Of a stretch of DNA of 64,000 nt, positions 57,901-63,872 are shown in pieces (position 1 is the stretch's first letter; every line of letters begins with the position of its first letter). Origin of the DNA: Schumannella sp. 10F1B-5-1. GTDB lineage: Bacteria; Actinomycetota; Actinomycetes; Actinomycetales; Microbacteriaceae. Both the position numbers and the translations under genes were made by a program. The notes under the pieces were generated by a model. That model made no database searches, was not told the origin of the DNA, and worked only from the letters and a program-made list of their open reading frames with translations. The stretch covers positions 232,158 to 296,157 of the forward strand of contig NZ_VHQH01000002.1 in the NCBI RefSeq assembly GCF_006517535.1, read 5' to 3'.

Positions 57901-60900
57901 GGCCGACTACAAGCTGACCCAGGCCGACGTCGACCGCGGCTACATCGACAACACCGCGAGCGTCGAGGCGTGGACCACGCCCGACACCAAGCCGGCCGAC
58001 AAGCGCGTCACCGCCACGTCGAACACGGTGCGGATCACGACCGAGCAGGCCGCCCCGCAGCTCACCGTCATCAAGTCGGCGACCGTCTCGGGCACCGGCA
58101 AGGTCGGCGACACGATCACGTACACGATCGAGACCAAGAACACGGGCAACGTGACGGTCAAGGGCCTCACGGTCGGCGACCCGCTGCCGCGCCTCAGCGC
58201 CCTGGTCACGACGGGACTCGCGAACGACGGCTCGCTCGCGCCCGGCGCCACGGCGACCAGCACGGGCACCTACGTGCTCGAGCAGGCCGACATCGACACC
58301 GGCTCGGTGACCAACCAGGCCACCGCATCCGGAACCTCGGCCCGCGACGGCGCCGCCGTCAGCACCCCGAGCAACCAGCTCGTGACGCCCACCCTGGTCG
58401 GGACCCCGAAGATCAGCGTCACCGACGCCGGCGCGCTCGACTCCGCCGACCAGGCGAAGGCCGGCGGCAAGGCCACCTGGACCTACGTCGTCACCAACGA
58501 CGGCGACGTGACCCTGAGCAACGTGCACGTGGATGAGTCGCTCACCCTGAGCGGTCCGCTCAGCTACGCCTGGACCGGCACGCCCGGCGTGCTCGCGCCG
58601 AAGCAGTCGGTGACCGTCACGGCGCCGTACGCGCTCAGCCAGGGCGACGTCGACGCGGGCAGCGTCATCAGCACGGTGCGCGCGACCGGCACGCCGAAGG
58701 TGGGCGCCGACGCGACCGCCGACGCGACCGCCACCATCCCGGTGGTCACGAACCCGGTCATCACGGTCGACCAGACCGCGAAGCTCGCCAAGCCCGGCGC
58801 GAACGCGGTCGGCGACCAGATCGACTACACGATCGTGATCACCAACACCGGTCCGACCACGCTGAGCGGCGTGACGCTGAGCGACACCCTCGCCGGCCTC
58901 AGCACGCCGACGATCGTCTGGCCCGACCCCGCCCAGCCGGGCGTCATCCCGCCGGGCCAGCAGGCCACCGCCACCGCGAGCTACCAGATCGCGCAGAAGG
59001 ACGTCGACCTCGGTCACGTCGACAACCGGTCGACCTCGACCGGCCAGTCGCCGACCGGCCAGACCGCCTCGGCGCAGTCGGAGGTCACCAGCATCCCGAC
59101 CGGCGCCCCGCGCCCGGCCATGACGCTGACCAAGGGCGGCGCGCTGCGCAGCGGAACGGGCGACGCCGGCAGCGTCGTGCGGTTCACGTTCACGCTCAAG
59201 AACACGGGCAACGTCACGATCAGCGCACTCGGCGTCGCCGAGAAGCTGCAGGGCGCCGGCGTGCCGACCATGACGTTCCCGACCGGAACGCCGCAGCTCG
59301 CGCCGGGCGCCACGGCCACCGGGTACAGCGACTACACGCTGACCCAGGCCGACGTCGACCTCGGATACGTCGACAACACGGCGACGGCCACCGGAGCCTC
59401 GGCCCCGGACAGCGCACCGATCTCGACCGACTCGAACACCTACCGGTTCACCACCTCGCCCTCGCGGCCCCGCATCAGCACCACGCAGGACGGCGTCTTC
59501 GCGAACGGCGGTACCGGCCAGCTGAACGACGTCGTCGACTACACCTTCACGGTCACCAACACCGGCAACACGACCCTCACCGGCGTGACGCTCGCGAACA
59601 CCGTCGCCGGCCTGACCGGCGCCGTGTACACCTGGCCGGCCGGCCAGACCGCGGGCACCCTCGCCCCGGGGCAGGTGCTCAGCGTCACCGCGCAGCACAC
59701 CGTCACCCAGGCGGATGTGGATGCCGGCGTCATCCGCAACGTCGCCACCGGCTCGGGCACCGACCCGAAGGCGACCACGGTCACCAGCTCGACGCCCGAG
59801 CTCGTGCTGCCGCTCGCGACCGCCTCGCCCGACCTCGAGCTGACCAAGGTCGGCACGCCGCGCGACGGCGCCCAGGTCGGCGACACGATCGACTACGTCT
59901 TCGAGCTCAGCAACACGGGCACCCAGACGGTGCACGGCGCGACGATCAGCGACGGCCTGCCGGGCGTCAGCACGATCGCGTACGGCGCCTGGCCGACCGC
60001 CGAGACCGGCGTGCTGCCGCCGAACACGAGCGTGACCGCCACGGCGACCTACGTCGTGACCCAGGCCGACGTCGACCGCGGCGACGTGACCAACACGGCC
60101 ACCGCATCCGCCCTCGACCCGTCGAACGGACGCCTGACCACGAGCTCGCAGCCCTCGGTCGTCACGACCCCGCCGGCGGACCCGGGCATCACGATCGCCA
60201 AGACCGCGGCGCTTGCTCCGGGTGCCACCGGGCGTGCCGGTGACCTCGTGAACTACACCTTCGTCGTCACCAACTCGGGCAACGTCACGCTCGAGAACGT
60301 GACCGTGGCCGACGGTCAGGCCGACCTGCGCAACTGGACCTACACCTGGCCGGGAACGCCGGGCGTGCTCAAGCCCGGTGAGAAGGCGACCGTCACAGCG
60401 CAGCACCAGCTGACGCAGCCCGACATCGACGCGGGAGTGCTCGACTCGACCGCGACGACCGACGGCACCGGCATGAACGGCGCCGACGTGAACGCGCAGG
60501 CGACCGACCCCGTCGTCATCGCCGCCGCGCCCGCGCTGACGCTGAGCAAGACGGCCGCGGCGCGCGACGCCCGCCCGACCGTCGGCACCGTGATCGACTA
60601 CACCTTCGTCGCCCGGAACACCGGCAACGTCACGCTCGACGGCGTGGTCGTGAACGACCCGCTCATCCCGGCCGACCAGATCAGCTACGGCTGGCCCGGC
60701 GCCAACGGCCGCCTCGCCCCCGGCGAGAGCGTCACCGCGCGCGGCAGCTACACCGTCACCCAGGCGGATGTCGACGCCGGCGCCGTGGCCAACACCGCGA
60801 CCGCCGACGGCCTCACGCCCGACGACACCGACGCCCCCGAGGCCAGCTCCTCGGCGGTCGTGCAGGTGCCCAACGGCGCCGCCATCACGCTCGCCCAGAG

Positions 60901-61393
60901 CGTGCGCATCGCCGACGGACGCCCGGGCTTCGCCGGAGACGTGCTCGTGTACACCTACGTGATCACGAACACCGGCACCGTCGACCTGCACGGCGTCACG
61001 CTGACCGACCCGAAGAAGGGCCTCGGCCCGATCGTCTTCGGCGACTGGCCGGGCGCCGTCGTCGGCGACCTCGCGCCGGGGCAGTCGGTGACCGCGACGG
61101 CCGAGTACGTCATCCAGCCCAGCGACGAAGGCGCCCTCGTGCGCGGCACCTCCACGGTGACCGCCGAGGGCGCGAGCGCCGCCCAGCAGGTCGACGCGGC
61201 CTCGAACGCCGACATCCAGCTGCCCGCCCGCCCGGGCGTGCCCGGCATCCCGGGTCTGCCCGGCGCCGGCGGCGGCCTCGCCCACACCGGTGTCGACCCG
61301 AGCCTCCCGGGACTCCTCGCGCTGATGCTCCTACTCTGGGGTGGAGCGTTCGTGGGCCTGGCCGCGCGGCGCCGACGTAAGGAGAACGCATGA
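42971..61393 (+). CDS. Giant LAHTG-anchored DUF11/DUF7507-repeat surface protein
   Basis: Cell-wall protein of about 6,140 residues. The GTG at 42971 follows GGGGAGAGGC; an open TTG at 42878 lacks such a site. A charged leader precedes the export helix at ~37-61 (RIIALTLAIVVGALSGAVLP), with likely cleavage after ANA-63. Residues ~64-436 form a head with VVVEWGTNGGQDP, VKAFLNWSANTGTWQND and CYAGWSITLVYDFG, as found at the tip of DUF11-type adhesins. About 48 beta-sandwich repeats of ~118 residues follow, with signature GDTxxYTFxxxNTGNVTLxx and TxTATYTxxQxDVDxG. They end in PGVPGIPGLPG, LAHTG (6103-6107), a membrane helix and RRRRKENA. Cysteines occur only in the head, the first repeat and one late repeat. 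A long stalk carrying an adhesive head is inferred. Confidence 0.93.
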   Translation: MSWGDSAHADRRTSPRRIFGNPENWGEPGASYFSRFARIIALTLAIVVGALSGAVLPTAIANAVVVEWGTNGGQDPNYQATVNGDFINAGNGVLQCQSIVGSNGTCNNLHAATYTGSGTSVNDNAIMGNVNAASGFTTNSSSATVTIPSGAKVVKAFLNWSANTGTWQNDSRILCTTYSDARGVATLPSGSATGYQTRAVQFKVGTGAIAAFAPDELREDAATQATTRYYSATADVTSAFANAATGSALTLSAGNIWTPTGAGCYAGWSITLVYDFGTYIIGNANSVPHRVIYYEGHVREGQNDAALTVDFNGFTAVDKGTRAGFTLYEGDRGITGDVASYSRAGSTSFTEIPNSATLDSSGGNAGVTGNIGIGRASGSVRYFNTSDTSAFTNQSVDVASASLANVVAGDSKVTLQLGTSGDSYLLTNAVLSVPTAGIQVSKSYNGTDDIQYRTGTEKATFTIRVTNTGAGILQNIKIVDDQADCSRTLTGTLAPLAFQEFTCTATNNTSAGYTSTATATATTVVGGYLAQGADSTTVAKSSIALTKTSAFAAGATGKAGDTVNYTLTATNNGAGPLTGVTITDPLLPTITYGTWASGTTGTLNQGGSVTATGSYVLKQTDVDAGSVANTASTTGTDADGGVKPTATAPNTQTVTATPAITLSKTGALASGATGKVGDTINYTFVLTNTGNVTLKSVGVSDPLSGLSSITYGTWTSGTANQLNPGGSVTATATYTIKQADVDRGNVPNTATATGTPPTGSAVAAQSSQTVTVATAAPAITTTKSAAYTTGSGGVNSVVTYTFTARNSGNVTLTGVAITDPHTNLSAISYGTWPSGTSGTLAPGQTITATATYTVTQADVDAGTITNTSTARGTSPTGTAVSATANAVIAPVTAAPNLTFAKTGSSSGQVTGSTVTYTFTLTNSGNVTLTGVGASDPLSGLSAITYGTWPSGTAGRLAPGQTVTGTATYTLKQTDVDAGAVSNTSTATATPPTGAAISRTSSATVPITATGTIAVTKSGAYLSGTGAVGSVIRWTITFRNSGNVTLSNVTLTDSLSGLGTPTITWPGTTGTLAPGATATAVADYTVKQSDVDAGSVKNTASVTARTPAGATATGASPEATVTTATAAPAVTVAKTGAIAGGAAGNAGDVITYTFTVRNTGNVTLTNVAVADPLSGLGTLTYTWPTSTAGTLAPGATATATASYTIKQSDVDTGNVKNTATVTGRTPAGGTATNTSGQVTTNTAAASPSIATTKAGQLASGSTGVQGDTINWTITLRNSGNVTLTGVAATDSLTSIGTLTYTWPTGQTAGTLAPGQTATATGTSTLSQSDVDSGAVSNIATGSGTSPTSVKVSSTGSATVAVTANPDLSITKTPSVTSGAAAGSTITYTFVVRNIGNVTLNNVTVTDPLSGLSSVSYGTWTSGTANRLLPGGSVTATATYVVKQSDVDTGSIKNTASASGTAPGGATARASSTQVTVTTVASAPAVSVTKTAAYTTGSGAVGSVITYTFTARNTGNVTLTNVAIADPHTNLSAITYGTWPSGTSGTLAPSTQVTATATYTVVQSDVDAGSVKNTATVSGRSPNATVVNGSSGQVSINTVTAAPATTFTKTGVASGTSVGSTVTYTFKLKNTGNVTLTGATITDPLTDLSAITVASWPSGTVGKLNPNDEVTGTATYTLKQSDVDAGSVANTSTATANPPTGAAITRTSSASVPIAATGVLAVTKSGALATGATGKVGDTINWSIRVTNTGNVTMTNVAITDSLSGLSALTLTWPAGQTAGTLAPNQFVTATATSTITQAQVDAGTVSNVATATGRTPAGATITGTSPSASVSTLAAAPAISLVKTSALAGNGTGVAGDVVNYTFTITNTGNVTLKNVSVADPMSGLSSPLYSWPSTAGQLAPGAVATATATYTIKQSDVDNGSISNTATATGTPPTGAAVTSSSTRVTNTATAAPSVATTKTGQLATGSTGKAGDTINWSFTLRNTGNVTLTGVVINDPLTDISARTYTWPTGQTAGTLAPGQTVTATATYVLKQSDVNGGSVVNTASGVGTSPKSGSVSGPAQATVTITASASLSLTKTPSITSGAKVGDTITYTFVARNTGNVTLTNVAITDTHTGLSTLSYTWPTGQTAGTLAPAEQVTATATYLVTQDDVNNGVVNNSASVSGTTPKGGTVSSTASVSVPATPASPSLTLGKEATVGGTGGAGSVITYRFTLTNTGNVTVTGARIVDPLPQLSALDYQWPNGPPQGTLNPGDVLRATATYTITQADVDRGNVQNRATGYATPKTTGGTEFSTQSPQVTTPTAASAPKLTLTKTGTANGTTTGSTISYAFTLKNDGNVTLTSVGVSDPLLGANGVTLSGWTSGTVGTLKPGDTVNGTGTYTLKQSDVDAGSVVNTATATGTPPTGAATTTTATRTTPIAGAGALTLAKTASPTSGLQLGNTVTYSFTITNTGNVTLSGVTATDPMSGLSRIDFGTQSRTVAPGGSITGTATYTVSQADVNRGSIANTATATGQTPAGATVSTTGSATVTTVAAAPSISAAKSAVVSGSKTVGDRVTYTIVATNTGNVTLTGVTISDPMFTAAQINYGAWPTSTSGLLQPGQTITATAVRTITQPDVDAGGITNTATATGTPPTGANVSGASTITTPLISRAPAITLAQTGALAAGSTGKAGDTVNWSFTITNSGNTTLTGVQLSGLSVATGIAYGTWPGGVAGQLAPGQSVTATGTSTLTQTQVDARSVTDDATVTGTAPSGVTPATVSAQKPATVTIAPASTISIVKTGSAPANAVVGDKITYGFTITNTGATSLSGVAISDPRLGSTPITYTGLGTGASLAPGATATASASYTITQADIDAGTVTNTATVAARDTQNTAVSGTSNTVTVATGVEAGAISIAKSASPASGVARGGTITYTFTVTNTGNVTLTGVGISDPKFPAAGDITYGAWPGGTANTLAPGASVTATATHVVSQADFDLGRVDNQATATGTTPANATVTGQSAVVSTSTASATPKIGLTKSLQGTPPTGGYKLNDTVTWAFTITNSGDVSLSGVAIADQLAVQNLTYSWPTGTAGALAPNATATATATYTVTQADVDAGSVVNNATASGTPSRGAAVTSPTATATASTAAQPGIALTKSAAFPGGKNVGDTITYTFVARNTGNQTITGVVIDDPLARLGTISYGAWPTSTAGTLPPNTSVTGTASYTIAQSDIDSGAVTNTANVTGRSGGTTLSQPSNTLVTPVATAGPALTATKAANVTSGVKAGDVIRYRVALANTGNQTLHGVTATDPLNGLSAFTYTWPGAAGVLAPGQSATARANYTVTQADVDAGSIANTAHGDALTPGNAPLRSNDSPLTISTETQRATIAITDSGALPAGSAGKADDIVTWTYVVTNTGNVTLRSVGVTETQTGATAPVAGTWPGASGVLAPGESVQFTSTYKLTQADVDAGKVTSNVSTVGTPLQGTTKPTANATADVTVASNPGFTVIKRAEFRNGGTGNVGDTIRYYLDVANTGNVTLSKARLSDHLPGLGEQFPSWPDPSKPGVIPPGATATGYADYVVTQDDVDRGSITNTAGVGLTPPTGAEIVKPSNTVVTPLAQAAPVLTITETGVADQPATAGKNVTWTVTVTNNGNVTVKNVVITDPALQNPVYDWGTGTAGQLAPGKSVTLTGTTVITQGDVDAGQVTNSSSAQGVSARDNTTVVGPVNASATVPTTVAGPSIDIVKTATKGANWADKAGDTVVFTYTVTNNGNQTLTGVTATDPLVPGGITLTGWTGATGRLAPGQSVTATVNHTVTLDEVNAGTSSSAADTSGTSTRGATVADSDTAGVPIASKPGMTLAKTGTVSGTGNAGSTIDYRFRISNTGNVTLSLIALVDSLPGIKNLKFLDWPDESYILDPGQFVDATANYTITQSDVDTGNVTNKATASGKPPVGDTIYVDSPLVTTTVAPSAPKISVTQTVSPATGVKAGDQVTFTVTATNTGNVSLSNVTLADSLPGLGTPVPTWPGQQGTLAVGGQPVTWTIPYTVTQADVDAGSFTNIATVTGTSPTGANVSGSAPATVTPTVSGPQIGITDSGALAAGSTGKAGDTVIWSYVITNTGDVTLRNVTAAESQTNATAPVFGAWPDASQPNVLAPGQSVTATSSYTLTQADVDRGTVTSGSSTTANGPAPTSTQVTASAPAQVTITQTPDYTVQKASAFLNGGVGNVGDTIRYTLTVKNTGNVSLYNACLKDPLQGLGPQNPTWPTPSDPRTVRPGETATGYADYVVTQADVDAGSKTNTATASFWTDPSRGATCADPGSIDRSSNTVVTPLAQARPVLGITETGVAEQPATVGKTVTWTVTVTNNGNVTVTNVALSDPQLQNPVYDWGTSAEGVLAPGKSVTLTGTTTITQNDVDAGAVSNVSSATGISARDNTTVVGPVNAGATVPTVGSGPGIDVTKSAQLAPGATGKADDLVNFSYTLTNNGNVTLTDVSLADALGLTGAIVYDWKGSPAGTVPVGTTITANGTYRLTQADVDRGSVSSAVTGTGTAPNGVTVTDSDTAGVTITAAPKLAVTKAGTVRGGGAGAANGVIDYAFTIKNDGNVTLTLVDLVDSLGGVSNPVISWPSSAPAGTLVPGATATATANYTITQGDIDRGTVANVATSTAKPPVGDKISQSSNTSNVTVGGATTAPTIRVTETPTPATGLQVGDIVRFDITIENSGTITVNGTTLSTTLSGLSTPVISWPGAVGTLAPGQIARATADYRVTQADVDRGSVSDTASSTATGVRGGTASDSATAKATTVTAAPKIAVTDEGRLEPGSTGKAGDDVQWLYRATNTGNTTLTGVTFTESLDGSSVPTVTEWPDASRPGVLLPGEFAYAVGDYTLTQSDVDAGSVRSRISTAGVSASSDATRVTADADATVTITARPALSVVKSGALTGGGLGAAGDTIRYALDITNTGNVTVYQGNLVDPLPGLGTQQIEWPDPAKPGVVPPGETVHGEADYKLTQADVDRGYIDNTASVEAWTTPDTKPADKRVTATSNTVRITTEQAAPQLTVIKSATVSGTGKVGDTITYTIETKNTGNVTVKGLTVGDPLPRLSALVTTGLANDGSLAPGATATSTGTYVLEQADIDTGSVTNQATASGTSARDGAAVSTPSNQLVTPTLVGTPKISVTDAGALDSADQAKAGGKATWTYVVTNDGDVTLSNVHVDESLTLSGPLSYAWTGTPGVLAPKQSVTVTAPYALSQGDVDAGSVISTVRATGTPKVGADATADATATIPVVTNPVITVDQTAKLAKPGANAVGDQIDYTIVITNTGPTTLSGVTLSDTLAGLSTPTIVWPDPAQPGVIPPGQQATATASYQIAQKDVDLGHVDNRSTSTGQSPTGQTASAQSEVTSIPTGAPRPAMTLTKGGALRSGTGDAGSVVRFTFTLKNTGNVTISALGVAEKLQGAGVPTMTFPTGTPQLAPGATATGYSDYTLTQADVDLGYVDNTATATGASAPDSAPISTDSNTYRFTTSPSRPRISTTQDGVFANGGTGQLNDVVDYTFTVTNTGNTTLTGVTLANTVAGLTGAVYTWPAGQTAGTLAPGQVLSVTAQHTVTQADVDAGVIRNVATGSGTDPKATTVTSSTPELVLPLATASPDLELTKVGTPRDGAQVGDTIDYVFELSNTGTQTVHGATISDGLPGVSTIAYGAWPTAETGVLPPNTSVTATATYVVTQADVDRGDVTNTATASALDPSNGRLTTSSQPSVVTTPPADPGITIAKTAALAPGATGRAGDLVNYTFVVTNSGNVTLENVTVADGQADLRNWTYTWPGTPGVLKPGEKATVTAQHQLTQPDIDAGVLDSTATTDGTGMNGADVNAQATDPVVIAAAPALTLSKTAAARDARPTVGTVIDYTFVARNTGNVTLDGVVVNDPLIPADQISYGWPGANGRLAPGESVTARGSYTVTQADVDAGAVANTATADGLTPDDTDAPEASSSAVVQVPNGAAITLAQSVRIADGRPGFAGDVLVYTYVITNTGTVDLHGVTLTDPKKGLGPIVFGDWPGAVVGDLAPGQSVTATAEYVIQPSDEGALVRGTSTVTAEGASAAQQVDAASNADIQLPARPGVPGIPGLPGAGGGLAHTGVDPSLPGLLALMLLLWGGAFVGLAARRRRKENA
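44279..61227 (+). repeat. Higher-order repeat array: ~48 domains in six-domain units
   Basis: The domain repeat is ~354 bp. Every sixth domain is more alike than neighbours. Domains of the type GxLxxGSTGKAGDTxxW start at 46709, 48830, 50930, 53048, 55160, 57320 and, more divergent, 59471, spaced 2,121, 2,100, 2,118, 2,112, 2,160 and 2,151 bp. Domains with ETGVAxQPAT (53759 and 55906 regions), SARDNTTVVGPVN and DSDTAGV also recur at this interval. Confidence 0.85.
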
Positions 61394-61842
61394 AGTCCAC
61401 CGCCATCCGCACCCTGACCGCACTCGCCGGCGTCATCCTCGTCGCCGGAGCGATCGCCGGATGCACGGACAGCGGTGACTCGTCGCCCAAGAAGTCGGCC
61501 TCGGCCAAGCCCTCGGCCACGCCGTCGCAGGTCACCGACGTGACCGACGCGCCCGGCACCGGCGAAGGACTCGTCGGCGCGCGCAACGACGTCGAGGTGA
61601 CCAAGTGCGAGCCGGCCGACGGCGGATGGGCCGTCGCCGGCACCGTCACGAACTCGAGCGACGCGGCGGCGAACTACCGCATCTACGTCTCGCTGCTCGA
61701 CAAGGACGGCGCGACGCTCGGACTCAAGCAGGTGAACTCCGACGGACTCGACGCCGGCGCGAAGGCCGACTGGAGCGCCGACATCGCCGTCGAGGGCAAG
61801 AACCTGCAGTGCGTGCTGCGCGTGGAGCGCTACGCGGCCTGA
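61390..61842 (+). CDS. Small lipoprotein coupled to the giant surface protein
   Basis: Lipoprotein of 150 residues. The signal ALAGVILVAGAIAGCTDSG has its lipobox Cys at residue 25, followed by a Ser/Lys/Pro/Thr-rich linker. A single beta-sandwich domain (residues ~65-150) has VEVTKCEPADGGWAVAGTVT, NSSDAAANYRIYVSLLDKDG and VEGKNLQCVLRVERYAA. It resembles FxLYD-type domains and has two cysteines that could pair. Its ATG overlaps the giant gene's stop (ATGA), so it is translated with it. A role in secretion, assembly or membrane attachment of the giant protein is inferred from this coupling. Confidence 0.85.
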   Translation: MKSTAIRTLTALAGVILVAGAIAGCTDSGDSSPKKSASAKPSATPSQVTDVTDAPGTGEGLVGARNDVEVTKCEPADGGWAVAGTVTNSSDAAANYRIYVSLLDKDGATLGLKQVNSDGLDAGAKADWSADIAVEGKNLQCVLRVERYAA

Positions 61843-61854
61843 CCCGGCCTGCGG

Positions 61855-63870
61855 TCAGCCGCCGATCGGCGAGGGGCGCAGCTCGCGCAGCGTGCGGAAG
61901 CGCGACTGCTTCGCCGCGCCCGCGATCGACGCGAGCAGCGACACCGCGAGCCAGATCAGCAGCGTGATGAGCGCCGACGAGAGCCCCGCCGATCCGCCGC
62001 CGTAGACGAGCGCCCGGATGCCGTCGACCGCGTGCGCCATCGGCAGCGCCTGGTGCAGCGCGGCGAGCGGCGCGGGCAGCGTCTGCCACGGGAACGTGCC
62101 GCCGGCCGTCACGAGCTGCACGACCATGAGCACGAGCCCGAGGAACTGCCCGACGCTGCCGAGCCACACGTTGAGCGCCAGCACGATCGCCGCATAGGTC
62201 ACCGAGACCAGCGCCATGAAGCCGAGCAGCTGCACGGGATGCGCGATCGACAGCCCCAGCGGACCGGCGAGCACCAGGAAGAGCCCGATCATCTGCACGA
62301 CGCCGAGCAGCGCCGGGGTCGCCCATCCGGCCAGCGCGGTCGCGACCGGACGCCGCACGGCGGTCAGCGCGCGCCGCGACAGCGGCCGCACGAGCAGGAA
62401 CAGCGCGTAGATGCCGATCCACGCGGCGAGGCTGATGAAGAAGGGCGCGAGTCCGGCGCCGTAGTTCTGCGCCTCGCTCTGCGCGGTCTGCTTCACGGCG
62501 ACCGGGTCGGCGACGGCGTCCGCGGTCGCGGAGCGCTGCGCATCCGTCTTCGAGGGCGTCTTCGCGACCCCGTCGACGAGCTCGCCGTGCAGGGTGTCGG
62601 CGCCGTCGGCGAGCTGGGTCGTGCCGTCGGCCAGGGTGGATGCGCCGCTCGCGAGCTCGGCGGTGCCGCTCTTCAGCGCGGTCGCCCCGCTCGAGAGCTT
62701 CGCGGTGCCGTCCTTCAGGGTCGCGGCTCCGGTCGCGGCGCTCTGGGCGCCGCTCGCGACGGCGGCGGCGCCGTCGGCGGCCTGGCCGATCGCGGCCTGC
62801 AGTGCGGGCGCGCTCGCGGCGAGCTTCGCGGCGCCGGCGTCGAGCGCCTGCGTTCCGGTGGCGAGCTGCGAGCCGTCGCCGGTGGCGACCGCGAGGGCGC
62901 CGACCTTGGCGAGCAGCACCGCCTGCTGGTCGGCCGGGATGTCGGAGGTCGCGAGCGCGGCAGCCAGCGACGACTCCGCGTCGGTCGCCGCCCCGTGCAG
63001 CGTCGTGACGCCGCCCGCGATCCGGTGAGCGCCGGCGGCGAGCGTCTGGGCCTGCATCGGCAGATCGGTCGTCGAGCTCTTGAGCGTCTGCAGTCCACTG
63101 CTCAGCGAGCTCGCGCCGGTCGAGAGCTGCGCGGTGCCGCTCGCGAGCGAGCCGGCGCCCGCGTCGGCGGCGGCCGCGCCGGTCGCGAGCTGCGCGGCGC
63201 CGTCGGCCGCCGAGCTCGCACCGTCGCTGAGCTCCGTCGCGCCGTCGGAGGCCGAGTGAGCCCCGTCGCTGAGCTGCTGGGCGCCGTCGGCCGCATCCGA
63301 GAGCCCGTCGCGCAGGGACTGCACGCCGTCGAGCAGCTGCAGCGTCGCCGCGCGGCCGACCTTCTCCACGATCGCGGCGCGCACCGTCGTCGTCGCCTGG
63401 GTGGCGATCGTGGTCGAGAGGTAGCTGTTGGTGTCGTTCGTGAGCAGCCCGAGGCGGGCCGGAACCGGCGCATCCCCCGAGGCCGACGCGATGTCCGACG
63501 AGAACGACGCGGGGAACTCGACCGCGAAGTCGTAGGTGCCGTTCTGCACGCCACGGCTCGCGGCGACCGCGCTCACCTCGTGCCAGGCGAACTTCTTGCC
63601 GTCGAGCAGGGTGTCGGCCGCATCCCGCCCGTAGTTCTGCTTCGCGCCGTCGACCGTCGCCCCCTCGTCGGCGACGACGATCGCCGCGGGCACCTTGTCG
63701 AGGCTGCCGTAGGGGTCCTTGTTGCCCCAGAGGTAGAGGCCGCCGTAGACGACCGGGATCGTCATGAGCGCCACGAGGGCGAGCACGGCCATGCGGCTCG
63801 ACACGAGGCGCGCGAACTCGGCGCGCACGCTCGTGGAGATCGTGCGGATCGCGGTGAGGGGTGCGGACAT
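61855..63870 (-). CDS. YhgE/Pip-domain membrane protein
   Basis: Membrane protein of 671 residues. The N-terminal helix at ~27-47 (MAVLALVALMTIPVVYGGLY) is followed by a YhgE/Pip head (NKDPYGSLDKVPAAIVVADE, GTYDFAVEFPASFSSDIASA). A long Ala/Gly/Ser/Asp heptad-like region (residues ~165-455, e.g. DGAQQLSDGAHSASDGATEL) comes next, then five or six C-terminal helices of the ABC-2 type. Relatives include lactococcal phage-infection protein Pip and the type VII secretion-linked EsaA/YueB. The start at the ATG at 63870 lies 2 bp after the upstream gene's stop. Its function here is unknown. Confidence 0.88.
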   Translation of the reverse strand: MSAPLTAIRTISTSVRAEFARLVSSRMAVLALVALMTIPVVYGGLYLWGNKDPYGSLDKVPAAIVVADEGATVDGAKQNYGRDAADTLLDGKKFAWHEVSAVAASRGVQNGTYDFAVEFPASFSSDIASASGDAPVPARLGLLTNDTNSYLSTTIATQATTTVRAAIVEKVGRAATLQLLDGVQSLRDGLSDAADGAQQLSDGAHSASDGATELSDGASSAADGAAQLATGAAAADAGAGSLASGTAQLSTGASSLSSGLQTLKSSTTDLPMQAQTLAAGAHRIAGGVTTLHGAATDAESSLAAALATSDIPADQQAVLLAKVGALAVATGDGSQLATGTQALDAGAAKLAASAPALQAAIGQAADGAAAVASGAQSAATGAATLKDGTAKLSSGATALKSGTAELASGASTLADGTTQLADGADTLHGELVDGVAKTPSKTDAQRSATADAVADPVAVKQTAQSEAQNYGAGLAPFFISLAAWIGIYALFLLVRPLSRRALTAVRRPVATALAGWATPALLGVVQMIGLFLVLAGPLGLSIAHPVQLLGFMALVSVTYAAIVLALNVWLGSVGQFLGLVLMVVQLVTAGGTFPWQTLPAPLAALHQALPMAHAVDGIRALVYGGGSAGLSSALITLLIWLAVSLLASIAGAAKQSRFRTLRELRPSPIGG

Positions 63871-63872
63871 CG

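Noticed and set aside
44279..61227. CRISPR-like or mobile-element explanation for the long repeat region
   Set aside because: The repeats are diverged protein domains in one uninterrupted frame, with no short identical repeats or spacers.
48254..61285. Open frame of 4,343 codons on the minus strand, antisense to the giant gene
   Set aside because: The product is Arg/Gly/Ala/Val/Asp-rich with no domain and follows the sense gene's repeat period. High-GC third positions of repeated Thr/Gly/Ala codons keep the opposite frame open. No start site or promoter supports it.
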